DNA of 64,000 nucleotides from Trichobilharzia regenti (taxonomy: Eukaryota; Platyhelminthes; Trematoda; Strigeidida; Schistosomatidae), in the NCBI GenBank assembly GCA_944472135.2, contig OX235262.1:82372903-82436902 (forward strand). Reading direction: 5' to 3'. This document shows positions 23,101 through 33,787 of the stretch, piece after piece. Both the position numbers and the translations under genes were made by a program. The notes under the pieces were generated by a model. The model was not told the origin of the DNA, did not search any database, and saw nothing but the letters and a program-made list of their open reading frames with translations. Within the stretch, counting starts at the first letter, position 1. The number at the start of each line of letters is the position of its first letter.

Positions 23101-26100
23101 CAGCTCTTGAGCACGATAAAAGCTTCGACGACTTGTCATAGAAAATAATATAATGATTGCCTGGGACCATTTAATGATATCATCGAGATCAATATCGTCC
23201 TGTTTATTTTAAAAAGAGAATTGTTTATTCGAAGATTTTAAATCATTTATATTGTAAATTGAATAATTAAATCTAGAGGATGATTAAGTAGGGCTTTTAC
23301 TCCTGGTTAAAACATTCGGATTTTCTGTCTTAATCCTTATATTTCCGAAGTGGGAACCAGAAGTGACTTAAATAGTATGATTAAAGACCGCAGTGATGAT
23401 GAAACGTCAATCACATTGGGAAATGCAAATCCACTTGTGGATATCACTAATTAAAACTGTATTAAGCTCCAGATTTTCTTTTTGACTTCAACCGTTACTG
23501 CCTTAAACTGTCACTGACTCACCTAAGACTAAGAAAATACTATTAATTTACTCTTACAGCCGAACGCTTTCAGTCTTAGGAATCGACAGTTACGCTAGAA
23601 GAAGCCAAGACACACCTAGAATTCTTTTCTGATAAAAATAAGATGTGCGCTGCAATGTCGCCACTGATCAACTGAAAAGCTAGAAATAAAGTCAGTAATG
23701 AAGAAGCAACTAACCCTGTTGATGAAATATCGACCAAATAGGAGAGCTGGGAAAATATCAAGGACTTTTCATTTTCAACCTTATCGCTGAATCCTTTCAA
23801 CTACTCAGAGTTAAAAACCAACAATATCAAACAATATACGTCATCATTCCCACAATTTACAGATGGAATAATCTATACTGTACCCTGCTAAACTTAGCCC
23901 AGATGGGCAAATCGGTCCGCACTACTTCATTTCTACTATTTTCTCTGAAACACTGGTTTGAAACAGTACCCAACAACCACTTGCAACTCTGCGTTGTTAG
24001 TACTGAGGGCTAGTGATGGCACGTGGCTATCGAAGCCTTGGTTGATGGGGGGGAGGGCTTCCAGCCTGTGACCCAGTGTTTACAAATCTACCACCTAGAC
24101 CAATAACTCACAGCTCCTGGAGATCGGCATACATGGAAACAAAGCAGGCTTTTGTGAAAAGCCACTAATTTGAAATCCATACAGCGAAATTCATTCCTAT
24201 TTAGCAGTACAATATGATATTATCATGTGACTCAAATTTATTTCAAAACTTAGACAAAGGTTAAACATTTGAATGACTATTAGGCATATTTCTGTGAAGC
24301 TGACTGTAACAAAAAAAACTTGGACTGATATTTTCCTTCTTCTACATAAATCGGCTATACTTTGGAGGAAGAAGAAGAATAACAGGGATAAAAAAAATTG
24401 CTCGACAGTCTGCAACCTTTTTCTTGAAATCAGTAAAGTGTTACATAGTTTGAAGAATTTCACTAAATCCATATTTTTCCATTTCTTTAACGTCACAAAT
24501 ATCCCTGTAGTAAATGAGACAAAGCGTTATTTCAAGTCTTCAGAGTAGTTTTCATTTAAGATGAAAGGCATTTATTGTGTTTAGCCTGTCGTCAGATCTC
24601 CTAAATAAGGAGTACTGGTGAAAATGTAGATCTGCAGTCATTCTCCTCAATGGATTTGTTATTTTATTACAATAAGGTATGATTTCACTAGGTTTGCTAT
24701 ACGCTACTGAAACTCATTCATATATTTTTAAAATTTTATTTCTTTTACTGAAGGCACTAATCATATTACTTGCTAAAAACTTACACTGTCGGAGGTGTCC
24801 TGAATATTCACTGTTAATTCATGACCATCAACGCAATCAATTTTTGTGTAACTGTCACCTGAAAATGAATAAAATAGTAAATAATGTTTTAAAAGTTTGT
24901 ATATTTCAGGTGCTGAAGTTATTTTCAATGTCATTAGCACTTAACTCTGTACTAAAAGCAGTCCACCTTGAGATCTGTCTATAAAGAACTGAATACCATG
25001 TCTACAGACTACTTATGTATTTCGTGTGTGGAACCCACGTCTTTCATCAGAAGAACCTCCAAACCTAACTATTCTTTATTAGGTTTTGTCATTCGATTTT
25101 TCACATATGGATTCTGTCAGGAAGTGATTCTTCATTTAATCAAACCTGCTGACTAATGCGTTAAATATATCAATGAGATCTGCAGTTTAGTAATCGGTAA
25201 ATATGTGAGCAACTGAGTCTGTGTTTTTAAGTGACTCTACAGAAACTCTACAATTGTATAGATACCTCCAAGTAGCCACTTCCACATTATTTAACATTTC
25301 CAATATACTGCATAGGTCACAGTGACATTTTTGTAATTTGAGTTATTTTTTAAATGGTGAGAGCTAATAAAGAAATTAAATTGTCATAACTGCTGGTCTA
25401 TCATGCGAAAAAGGATGGAATAGGCAAAAGATGGTTGTTTGTGACTATGGAAACAATCTTACTAAACGTGACTGTTAATTCCATTAATTTTTTTTTTTGA
25501 TTTACAGCTTGATTCCACACTGTATTTTTGGTACAAGTATGGAATTTTCAGCATGGATATCGGTAGCCCAAATTTCGCAGGCCGACCATAGATATCAGGT
25601 GTGCGCCGGCGTGGGCTCGAACCCCGGACCATGTGCATGGTCGTTTATTCACTAGAATGTGGATTCGATAGTTTGAGTGCTGTTTTGACTTATAGTTTAG
25701 CTATTTCCAGATGACTGATTCTAGGTGTGAGAAAGAGATAAGAATCAGTTGAAAGATTTCATCATCAGGTGACATCAGAACCATTAGAAAACTTGACAGT
25801 ACTGGACAGCTGTTTCGTTCTAGCTTGGGAACCTTCATCAGTGTGCAACCGCCGCAGCGGTTCGAAACCAGGTCCTTCTGGTTACATGGCAAGCTAGCTC
25901 GTAGACCATTGGGCCACTGAAACCTGATGCATTCGCCAGTCCATGAATTCTAACACCTGCCAATTCATGACACTGAGCGACCACTTCTCAATGTCTTCTT
26001 CTATGAGCTACTCTCTCACCTTCAACCTAATGTACCGTACTGTTCAAGACTTCCTAATAGGACCCCAGGTGAACTGCCTGAATATGGCCATTTGCTAGTG

Positions 26101-29100
26101 AGTATTGAACACCGGTATGTGCGTATTGCCGAAGGGTTCCAGACTAAGCTGACGAAACAGCTGTCTAATACTCCCTGCAGGTTTTCCAATGGTTTTCCAA
26201 CTGATGTCAGCTCATGACGAAATCCTCCAATCAATCAAACGAAATCCCTACAAAACCAATACTTGAAGATAAGAATTACTTAGAATATTTTTAAAAAACC
26301 TGAATGATGTTATGCAAATCTCTGTAGGAAATCCTTGCCTATGTACATGTGGAAGAAATCTGGTCTCTGTAGAATAATTAACATGAATAAGAACTTTATT
26401 TCGTATTCCTGTGTAGGTAATCTTGTTCTGACACTCTGAGTTTCAACAGGTTGTCCACAAATACTATGTAGATTGTTACCTATGAATACTGAGTACTCAA
26501 TTCTATACAAGAAGCATACTAACTGTATATAATTATAGTTATTGGTTCAGTCATTAACTCAGTCAGTAATATGAGTTTTTCCAGTAAAATATAAGCGCAT
26601 ATATTACTGTGATAAGCTGAAGATTGCGACATGTCAGGTTTCCTTAGTAACTCACACACAACCTCGAGTTACTCTGCGTGCAATAAAAAATAGATTACAG
26701 ATATATATTTGGCGAATAAGGATAAAGTTTTTAACAGATAGCTATAATAATATGCTTAGTAATCAAGGCGTGGAAAACAATTCATAAATTCATCAGTTAT
26801 TCCCTTTTAATATTTTTTCACACCCACTCTATATCGTATTCTTATACAGGTCAACTTTAGGAATGTATTCCTAACAACAAAATAATGTCAGAATATGTTT
26901 ATTTATTGGAAAACAATTTAATCGAAAATTCTGAAAAAAACAAATCCTTTACTTACTCAAATAAGGTGCATATTCAACGATGAAACGACGTGTTAGATAT
27001 TTCACTACCACAGCTGTAGAAGAAAAATGTAAAAATCGTATATTAAATTTCATAGTAGGAGGTATACACTCTGTGGAATTCCCACATATACATATAAATA
27101 CATAATTACCCATCCTTATATGAAATTTATACTGTTCTGTTATGTATGGAGTTACTTTTTTCAGCTTTATAACCATTTGGAACCGTTCTGAGTATTATCA
27201 GTAGTCTTCACACAGTAACTGTGTTTCGTAGCTCTCCATGTGCGTAGTTGATAAACTGAGAATGCTTTCTCAGTGTAAAACTTTGCACACATGTAGCACA
27301 GTTCTAGTTGCTACACTCCACGTAGCATACAAACATAGAGAAAAATTGTGAAATTAAATACTATAATGAAAATAAATGTGTTAATGTGTCTAACAGAATA
27401 CAAATAGTGAATGCGTCTGCACCACCACTGAGAACCATGTCCAATCCTATGACGAACAGTTTCTAAACACTGGTTCCTAGAGCTTTGAAGACTCCAGCTA
27501 GGCACCTCCGTATGTGGCTCACACCAAAAATCAGACAGTTAATGTGTTGATGCCATTGCTTGGTCTGACTACCCATCACTCTTTTCCAATGAAATCGTAT
27601 GTCAGCCAACATTTTCCGATTAAGAAGCCGATGTATTCGAATACGTAACACATGTCCTATCCATTTCAGTCTATGAAGCTTTACAAATAACGCATAAGAA
27701 AAAGCTGTTTCGAGTAAATGAGATGGTCACATCAAAATTAAAATATTCTGTTGCTGTAATGTTTAGGTTATTTTGGTCAAAATAGTTTTCTTCCTAAACT
27801 AGTTAGTTGTTAAGCATGCACATCTGTTGTAAACAGAGTCATTACATATACAGCCGTGGTTTTTATCTTTTCTAATTTTATTTCTTTACTTTCCCAGTGA
27901 AACAGAGAGAGAGAGCTTCAAGATAGAGCTTTGAAGTCTCGTTAGCTATGGTTTTATTTTTACTAGATGGACTTGCTAGCCTCACGCTCAACCTACCCTC
28001 TTTACCAGGATGACTACCAGTTTGGCAAGGTCTAGGAGTACATCAGCCAGGGATTGAAGCCCGCACCATATGCACGGTAAGTGAGCGTCCTGTCACTGGA
28101 ACACCTACGCTATGCAGTTGTGAACCTATGTGCAATAAACTACTAGAGATTTTGAATCTTGTTTAATTATATTAATTCATGAATCAGAAATATATGTATG
28201 TTCATCTCATGACGACATAAATCAAGGTGTGACTTGAGTGAAAAGAATGACTTTTTGGCGGCACATTAAAGTGAAAAATTATGGCCAGATTTCAGTCAGT
28301 TTTGTTTAGATGAGCTAGGGTAACCGTGAATCTCTTTCACTTACAAATGTAACTACTCACTCGCAATTCACCATGATATTTAAGGTTTCTCAAGAATCAT
28401 TTATAAAATCAAAAATTTTTTTTTGAGGAGTGAAACAGATTATTTATATAAATAGAGAACAATATAATAAGGGTCGTTATTTCTTGAAAATCTACAGGGA
28501 ATGTTTGATGAAAAGGATCACTCCATCATCAAAAGTAACACATGGTCAGAAACATTTCTTAATATATTAGATTTCACTTCCAAAGTGCAAAATACAGTTT
28601 GTAATAAAAATATTTAGAAATTATTCTCACCTAATAAACTTTAAATCATCCTTTTGGATTATCTTTGTGGAATTTATTCAAATTAACATACAGTTATTTA
28701 TAGAAATTGTAACAGATGGTTTGGAACTGCCAGGGGAAATGAAAATGAATTATAACTCTCCAATCTAATAAAGCTATTCAACAGGTGAATTTAGAACTTA
28801 TAGATCTGAAGAAATTATCATGAATAATATCTCAAAACATGTGAACTATAACTAGACAGTCTATTATCATCACCAGTATTCATAAGAAGTTGGCATATTT
28901 GAGCATAAAGTGAGCATTTCAATGACCAATAGTTGCGAAATGCCCGAATTAAATTAGTTACGACAAGCTAGTAATGAAAAATATAAATTTTGAACAAAAC
29001 TGTCTGAAACAGTCAAAACTTATGAGCAATATTATGTCAAAGTTCCAGAAGCATTAGATAACTCTGTGATCAGGTGTGTACTTTGTTGACGAAGTAAGAA

Positions 29101-32100
29101 GGCCACACCACACTATCTTAATTTATTGCGGTGAGTGTCTTATCGCTAATTCGTCAGGTACACAGGGTTCATTTGCACCTCAGACTAAGGTTTACCCACT
29201 ATAGTCAAACGAATGGATCTTCGCTAATACTGCTAACTTTTAGCTTGTTAGTTAAACGAACACAAATAGAATTTAAATGAACCCGAAAGCTGCAAGAACG
29301 GCAGACTTTTAAGCTCGTTAGGTAAGCACACACAAACAAAATCTAAATGATAACCCGATAACTTCAAGAACTACAGAATTTTAAGCAATCAGAGTTATTC
29401 TGTGAAAGTCCAACAGCCTTGCAAGTGATACCATTTTTATATTTTACTAATGATAGACTAATCTTAAAATACAAAAGTTACAGAGAATACGTTACTTCAA
29501 AACTGCTTTGAAATATCAATAAAGTCTACTGGTAGTTACTGGCTGTGATCATACATCCAAAGATTAGTGCTGCTGCTCATTCATTCCCGCCCCCCGCCCT
29601 CTTCAGTGTGTATCTTAAAGTAAAACTATGTGAAAAAAAGCCTTGTGATTTAATCACCAGAGTCCATATCTCTACACCCTCATGATTAAAACACCCTACT
29701 ACTTTGCCTGAACAGTTAATAAATTTAAAACAGCAACTATAACATTTGTTTAAGATAGCTTTTTCCTGGGCAAAACATGAAACATAGGCTAAATCACAAT
29801 AATTATTTGTTTATTACTGATGTAGACATCAATCATCAATTTCTAAGTCCCTCGAAGGTGAATTATATCATTTAGAATAATCTTTCCCAGATAAATCGAA
29901 TTACTTTGATTTCTGACAATATATAAATGTATATATATGAATCACATCAAAGACATAAAACATCTGTATCCAACACCTAATTCCTCTTTGTTTTAATCAT
30001 ATAAAATTTAACCATAACAGCAGTAAACAAAGTCCATATAAAACTTTAAATAAATCAATACTTTCTAATGTCTGTGATGCTGTTTTATCGTTTTACTTTA
30101 CATTTCATAACTATATGCATAGAATTGGCGTAATTTTTATTGGGTTTTATGAGGATAAAGTCGCTTGTTACATTCTGTACTTATGAAAGAGCCAATCAAT
30201 TTCACCAGAGGATTTGGAAGGACTCTTTATTCTGAATCAGTTCTGTATAGAATCGATCTTTGACAAGGAGATCTCTCTCTCAGTTCCTCTAACTGAGATG
30301 CTTTAAGATAGGGTAAAGATATCATATCTAGAGTATATATTTTTTCCTGACAGCAACTGAGTGTAAGCATTAAATCAAGGGTATAGAGTTTTATGCATGA
30401 TGCTTTTGATAAGGGTTTGTTTGAAGTCACAAGAAGCAGTCATTACGACTGTGACACAATAATATCAGTCTCAGATTCATAGAGTGCAGTAAATATTCAC
30501 TTAATAAACATTTATGTTAAAACATATAGGGAATAATTTATATAAAACTGAAAGAATACTCTTCACTGTCCATCCACCATTGTTCAGCAACTGTCTTACT
30601 GAGTTTTATTTAGTACTGAGCAACTTGAGTGATAAAAGTCAATAGAGTCTTTCCGAGGTAGCGTTGATAACTGGTACTTAAGAGTCATGACTCGGAAAAC
30701 CTTGACTTGACCAACCTAAATTGAATTTTCTTGAGCCACTCAGCTTTCTACGTGGGTGATTCTATCGTAGAATGCTCAGTAACCACCCATGTAATCCCGG
30801 GTGAACTCCTGGCCGACGGCTCTTTAAACCTCATCGAGTTTACTATTCAATAGAAAGCTTGGAAAAGAAAAGTTGGGTGTGAGACTAGTAATTCCCTGTT
30901 CTCTAAAACAACACGGCTACCACTCAGACTGCAAAAGCTTGTATTCCCATATCCCACTCGTAAGGCGAAGAAAAGAAAAATAAATTCATTTAGCTTGCAT
31001 AACTGACTGTGTTGTCCGAAATTAGAAATGAGTGTCGGAATTGGTAGTGTATGTTCTTTTCATTTTCTTCCGATAAATGAGGCAGTCTTATAATCCAATA
31101 TTACAACTCCATTTTGACAGAAAAACAATTCGCTGTGAACAATGTATATTACTAGGAAGCTTAATATTTTCTCAATAAACCATTACTGTTCATTACTTCA
31201 ACAGATATTCCTAAATGTGTTATAGCTGTCTTTCACCTTATATGTCAGAAATTTTTTATCATGAGTAAATTATTGATACAAATTATTGATAGCCACTTAT
31301 TCTTCCTCAAGAGTTACTTTTTAGGAATTTGGTTTCTTCCAAGTTTCACAGATGATTGATATCAGTTAAAGAACCCCTGAAAACCAAGGAGTGCTGGAAA
31401 GCTCTGTCGTCCTAGTTTGGGTCTGGTCCATAGGACATACTAACCAGGTTTCTAACCCATGACTTTCTGTTTACAAAGCAAGCTCGTAGACTATCCAGCC
31501 ACTGAAACCTGACTCAATGACCCATGAATTCTAATTTCTGTCTATTCATGAATTTAGCATGACCACCGCTAGCCAATATGACTGGCGATTATTTGTCTTT
31601 GCTCCTAACTGGACGGACCCAACTCAATAGGCCTCTAGAAAAGTACGTCGTGTAAGCAGTCACTAGGGAGCATCAGATTAATTGTCAAGAGTTATTTTTT
31701 AGGGCTTTATTATTATTATTTCCTTTAATTCCTAGAGGAACATAGGAATGGGTTCTCTCGAGGTTTACTAGCCCGTGGGTTTCACTCGAGGACTTGCCAC
31801 TTGATGGTTTCCTTAGAGTATAGCCGATTCATCTCCACTTCTTCCTGCTTATTTGTTTCACTATCGGTTCCTGGTTGGTTCGCTCTCCCAGAGATCTCTG
31901 TTGCTGATCTTTTCTGGCCATCTGATCTTGAGTATTGAGCGAAGAGAGATGTTGATGAAAGTCTGTAGTTTGTTTGAGGCATTCTTTATGACGTGTCAAG
32001 CCTCTGATCCATCCGTATAGTAGCACTGACTGACTTTATATTTGAGTTGAAAATCCGGATCTTATTTTTGATGCTGAATGCTGTTGACCTCCCCAGAGAC

Positions 32101-33787
32101 TTGAGAGTAATGAAAGTTTGTCTTGCTTTCCCGATCCTCGCCGGTTTGTTATCCTCGTCCATACCATCCGCCTGTAGTTGAAACGATGCTTCCTAGGTAG
32201 GTGGGTAGGTAAAGGAGGTTGTTTCTTTCAGGTTCCTCCTATTTATGCTGATTGTTGTCTCTTGTTGTTGTTGCTGCTGTTGGTGTTGACCAGGAATCTT
32301 CATCACCACATCTGTTTTCTCAATGTTCACCTGAAGTCCTATCTTCCCTGGATGCTTCTTCTGCTAACTTGTTGCTTTTCACTTGCATATCTTCCAGTTT
32401 GTGGGAAATCAGACATATATCACCGGCGAAGTCCAGATCCTCCAAGTATTTTGCGTGGGTCCATTCTATGCCTGTTTCCTTGTTGCCCGCTATCCGTCGC
32501 ATTATCCAATCTACTGCAATCAGGAAAATCATTTGCGATAGTAGGCAGCCTTGTCTTACTTTCGTCTTGACTTCGAAGGATTCCATAAGTTTCCTGTTGT
32601 AGGGCTTTGATTTGGTTCAATGTGACCATTCCTTACCCGTTCTCGTTCTCCTTTGTCGAATTCCTTTCAGCAGAAAAAAGTTAGCCATGAAAGACAAAAT
32701 TCGAATTAAAATTGCCTCAGCTTGACAAGATCATAGGTATCATATGTGTATCTTTTTAATCCAGTTTGCGATGATTACTCTCCATCCCCATTCTTCTGTC
32801 ACTTATTTTGCGAATTCGGGCTTTGAACCACTCGGTAACTTAATATTACCATAATAAAAGGTAGCAAATAATTGTCTATGCATTGTAAGTTTCAGTCTTT
32901 TGTTGTCAATAAATGTATCGAACCTATGCGAATGTTTCAATGCGACCTGAAAAAAGCTATTTTATCCTTCGATATAACTAAGAATAATAATTCCTAAAAC
33001 AATATTATTGATTGTCGTTTAGAGCCATAGTAGATGGTTTTAACTGCATTTATATGGCAAGTATCAAATATAACCATATATACATCATGAAATATGGTGT
33101 TTAATTGGTGTATGGTAACTAGCAGTGGAATCCAGGATCCTCATTTCGTCCTGTTCGGGACTCGTCAGCATGATGTACCTCCATTCCCCAGTGAGTGATG
33201 ACGTTCCCACCGAGGCTCGAACTCAGTGTCCATAGTTTCAAACGCCAAAGTGATATCCACTAGACCACTTGGGCCACGACAGCCACCTCTTGTGCAACAG
33301 GCCGAGCACTTCGGTCTGAACAATCGACGGGAAAATCTAAAATTCAATTAAATAAATATGGTGTTTCTCTAAAATCTGAACGTGCAGCTCCAGATAAGAA
33401 ACACATTAGCTTAAAACATCGAAATTTTCTAATGTTTATGTATAAAATGCTGATCTAAAAGTGACTTCTGAAGAACATTTCATAGAATGGAGTTATTTAA
33501 AGGTGCCTTAGGTGGCTAAGTGTAACCTTGTCGCCTCTTTCTGTCTGAAAACATGAGTCTGTTACGGATTTAAATACAGAGACTTTCACAATAACTTAAA
33601 CATGAAAAGTTTATCAATATCGTGGTTACTTTACCAGTTAGTCAACTTTCCCCATCAGAAAATAAACAACAAAACCTTCATCATGAAACAGTCAAAACTC
33701 ACCTGATTTCCCGGAACCATTCATACCGATGACAGATATATTTACGGTATTAACGTTTGTAACTGGTTTAGAATATAATCTTTGCAT
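19408..33787 (-). CDS. Ras-like small GTPase, RASL11/RERG type (five exons)
   Basis: Spliced from 33787-33703, 27013-26957, 24858-24785, 23199-22829 and 20182-19408. All introns are GT-AG, phases agree, and the total of 1362 nt encodes 453 aa. G1 P-loop GMNGSGKS lies at residues 21-28. The switch I region has FIVEYAPYLS (39-48). G3 is QDTSDS (67-72) in place of the usual DTAGQ; RASL11 proteins have DTPG here, so Gln61 is absent and GTP hydrolysis may be atypical. IIKWSQAIIILFSMTSRRSF follows. A Ser-rich insert of about 60 residues precedes G4 NKLD (188-191). G5-like FEITVAD lies at 215-221. The tail of more than 200 residues is Ser/Thr/Pro-rich with PPPIPPPKK and a basic end, and has no CAAX box, as in RASL11/RERG. 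A GTP-binding signalling role is inferred. Introns carry many SINEs. An upstream non-coding or coding exon cannot be excluded. Confidence 0.85.
20978..21070 (+). repeat. Unclassified dispersed repeat, copy 1
   Basis: Shares ordered similarity with 30853-30935: TTGGAAAAGA..GGTTGGG.GTGA, GTGATC/GTAATTCC, then AAAAAGATGCCACTGCTACT against AAACAACACGGCTACCACTC. The nature of the element is unknown. Confidence 0.45.
21200..21500 (-). mobile_element. SINE-A copy 3 (internally shortened)
   Basis: The tRNA-like part lies at about 21270-21345 (minus; CCCAGTGGCTGAGTGGTATA box A-like, GGGTTCGAATCC box B-like). Both arms carry hammerhead-like sequence. The left arm core reads TTGATGA on the minus strand, a C-to-T change at the first core base, and the right arm reads CCGATTA. 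The middle region is largely deleted relative to copy 4. Confidence 0.7.
21869..22356 (-). mobile_element. SINE-A copy 4 (foldback SINE with hammerhead, 13-bp TSD)
   Basis: Flanked by a 13-bp direct repeat TCAAATGCACATA (21856-21868 and 22357-22369). On the minus strand the order is: 5' arm (22356-22275), middle of about 180 bp, tRNA-like segment (about 22085-22010; GTGGCTCAATGGTATACGAG box A-like and GGGTTCGAATCC box B-like), hammerhead (22009-21964), and 3' tail. The 5' arm is the reverse complement of the hammerhead-plus-tail region over about 90 bp with few mismatches, so the transcript could fold into a long hairpin. The 5' arm lost the CTGAAGA part. Confidence 0.85.
21964..22009 (-). 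ncRNA. Hammerhead ribozyme, type I, complete core
   Basis: On the minus strand: GTACTG (stem I 5' strand), CTGAAGA (core), GTCC-CAAACTA-GGAC (stem II with loop), GAAA (core), CAGCTGT giving a short palindromic stem III, C as the cleavage-site base (GTC), and CAGTAC (stem I 3' strand, six perfect pairs). Every invariant position of the hammerhead core (CUGANGA, GAAA, UH at the cleavage site) is present. Cleavage is predicted between 21970 and 21969. The short palindromic stem III resembles known schistosome hammerheads. It directly follows the SINE's tRNA-like head. Confidence 0.8.
22829..23199 (-). CDS. RASL11-like gene, exon 4
   Basis: Acceptor AAACAG|GACG at 23199, donor CG|GTAAGT at 22829. 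Encodes DDIDLDDIIKWSQAII, helix SRRSFYRAQELVEAVHLQ, a Ser/Asn-rich insert and the G4 box (LLLVANKLDLERF). The 371-nt exon starts in phase 0 and ends with two bases of an Arg codon. Confidence 0.85.
23200..24784. other. Intron 3 of the RASL11-like gene
   Basis: Donor GTAAGT next to 24785. No repeat family recognised with confidence. Short ORFs have no motif. Confidence 0.65.
24785..24858 (-). CDS. RASL11-like gene, exon 3
   Basis: 74-nt exon. Acceptor TTTTCAG|GTG at 24858, donor GACAGT|GTAAGT at 24785. Encodes (S)DSYTKIDCVDGHELTVNIQD plus TSDS, the strand-loop-strand of a Ras fold ending in the G3 motif. Found from the DT-containing G3 box and fixed by phase agreement on both sides. Confidence 0.8.
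25489..25642 (-). mobile_element. SINE-B copy 3 (5'-truncated)
   Basis: The poly-A-like tail (plus T-run 25488-25498), conserved tail and body match 9719-9830. The copy stops within the tRNA-like head near 25642, lacking box A. Confidence 0.75.
25749..26266 (-). mobile_element. SINE-A copy 5 (foldback SINE)
   Basis: Same layout as copy 4: left arm 25749-25850, tRNA-like part about 25855-25935 (minus), middle, and right arm 26120-26266. The right arm ends in the full terminal motif (ATCCCTACAAAACCAATACT). Hammerhead cores in both arms are decayed (TGATGAAGG on the left, CCGAAGG on the right). Confidence 0.75.
26957..27013 (-). CDS. RASL11-like gene, exon 2
   Basis: 57-nt exon. Acceptor CTTCTACAG|CTG at 27013, donor TTGA|GTAAGT at 26957. 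Encodes (A)VVVKYLTRRFIVEYAPYL, corresponding to 'GKSALvvRfltkRFI.eY' of RERG/RASL11 proteins: the end of helix 1 and the effector region. Confidence 0.8.
27311..27690 (-). pseudogene. RTE-type LINE, second lineage, 3'-end fragment
   Basis: On the minus strand two frames give the C-terminal region of an RTE-type protein: KWIGHVLRIRIHRLLNRKML, TKQWHQHINCL..GVSHIRRC, then after a frameshift LETVRHRIGHGSQWWCRR. This matches the pattern 'RLRWLGHVLRMP..RLPRR...W......LETL.DMA..R.QWR'. Similar remnants lie at 40262-41440 and 62095-62350. It lies in intron 1 of the GTPase gene. Confidence 0.65.
27940..28130 (-). mobile_element. SINE-D, tRNA-like SINE remnant
   Basis: On the minus strand a decayed box A (GTAGGTGTTCCAGTGACAGG) is followed about 30 nt later by a box B-like GGGCTTCAATCCC, then a non-tRNA body ending in an A-rich stretch (AGTAAAAATAAAACC). 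Only one copy was recognised, so it is tentative. Confidence 0.45.
28131..31354. other. Intron 1 of the RASL11-like gene, largely featureless
   Basis: AT-rich. The only repeat recognised is the short shared segment at 30853-30935. Confidence 0.5.
30853..30935 (+). repeat. Unclassified dispersed repeat, copy 2
   Basis: Counterpart of 20978-21070 on the same strand. See that entry for the shared blocks. Confidence 0.45.
31355..31690 (-). mobile_element. SINE-A copy 6 (partial)
   Basis: The left arm (GTCGTCCTAGTTTGGGT.. at 31407), tRNA-like part (31440-31515) and middle region resemble copy 1. The right arm is missing. It abuts the RTE copy starting at 31705. Confidence 0.65.
31705..32640 (-). 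pseudogene. RTE-type (SR2-like) LINE, 5'-truncated copy
   Basis: The 3' terminus (plus ATTATTATTTCCTTTAATTC near 31708) and body match the copy at 3528. On the minus strand: FEVKTKVRQGCLLSQMIFLI and VDWIMR (32580-32505), then LEDLDFAGDICLISHKLEDM. The catalytic box is FAGD rather than FADD, so one catalytic aspartate is lost. The glutamine tract is at about 32262-32292. Frameshifts follow. Located in intron 1 of the GTPase gene. Confidence 0.8.
32641..33119. other. Intron 1 continuation
   Basis: AT-rich intronic sequence with no recognisable feature. Confidence 0.4.
33120..33345 (-). mobile_element. SINE-C copy 2 (tRNA-like SINE with hammerhead)
   Basis: On the minus strand the tRNA-like head is at about 33290-33215 (GTGGCCCAAGTGGTCTAGTG box A-like; GAGTTCGAGCC box B-like), followed by the hammerhead segment ending near 33125. 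It is the best preserved copy of this family and lies in intron 1 of the GTPase gene. Confidence 0.75.
33127..33180 (-). ncRNA. Hammerhead ribozyme motif in SINE-C copy 2
   Basis: On the minus strand: CTGACGA, GTCC-CGAACA-GGAC, GAAA, ATGAGGAT forming a two-pair stem III, C at the cleavage position (ATC), then CTGGATTCC. Core and stem II are intact. Stem I has two adjacent mismatches (CATG opposite CTGG), so activity is probably reduced. Confidence 0.6.
33703..33787 (-). CDS. RASL11-like gene, exon 1 (first coding)
   Basis: ATG at 33787, donor TCAG|GTGAGT after 33703. Encodes MQRLYSKPVTNVNTVNISVI followed by GMNGSGKS, the P-loop. The start was chosen as the ATG nearest the P-loop. The frame upstream stays open for 14 codons to a stop, and a TACTAAACAAG acceptor-like sequence there leaves room for an additional 5' exon. 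Confidence 0.75.

Larger units (their letters stand above)
24859..26956. other. Intron 2 of the RASL11-like gene
   Basis: Contains SINE-B copy 3 and SINE-A copy 5. No other coding sequence recognised. Confidence 0.65.

Noticed and set aside
24000..24130. G-run with tRNA-like spacing
   Set aside because: No box A/box B pair at proper distance and no second copy.
26310..26510. Minus ORF considered as the missing GTPase exon
   Set aside because: No G3 motif and no phase agreement. The exon at 24785-24858 fits both splice phases and the fold.
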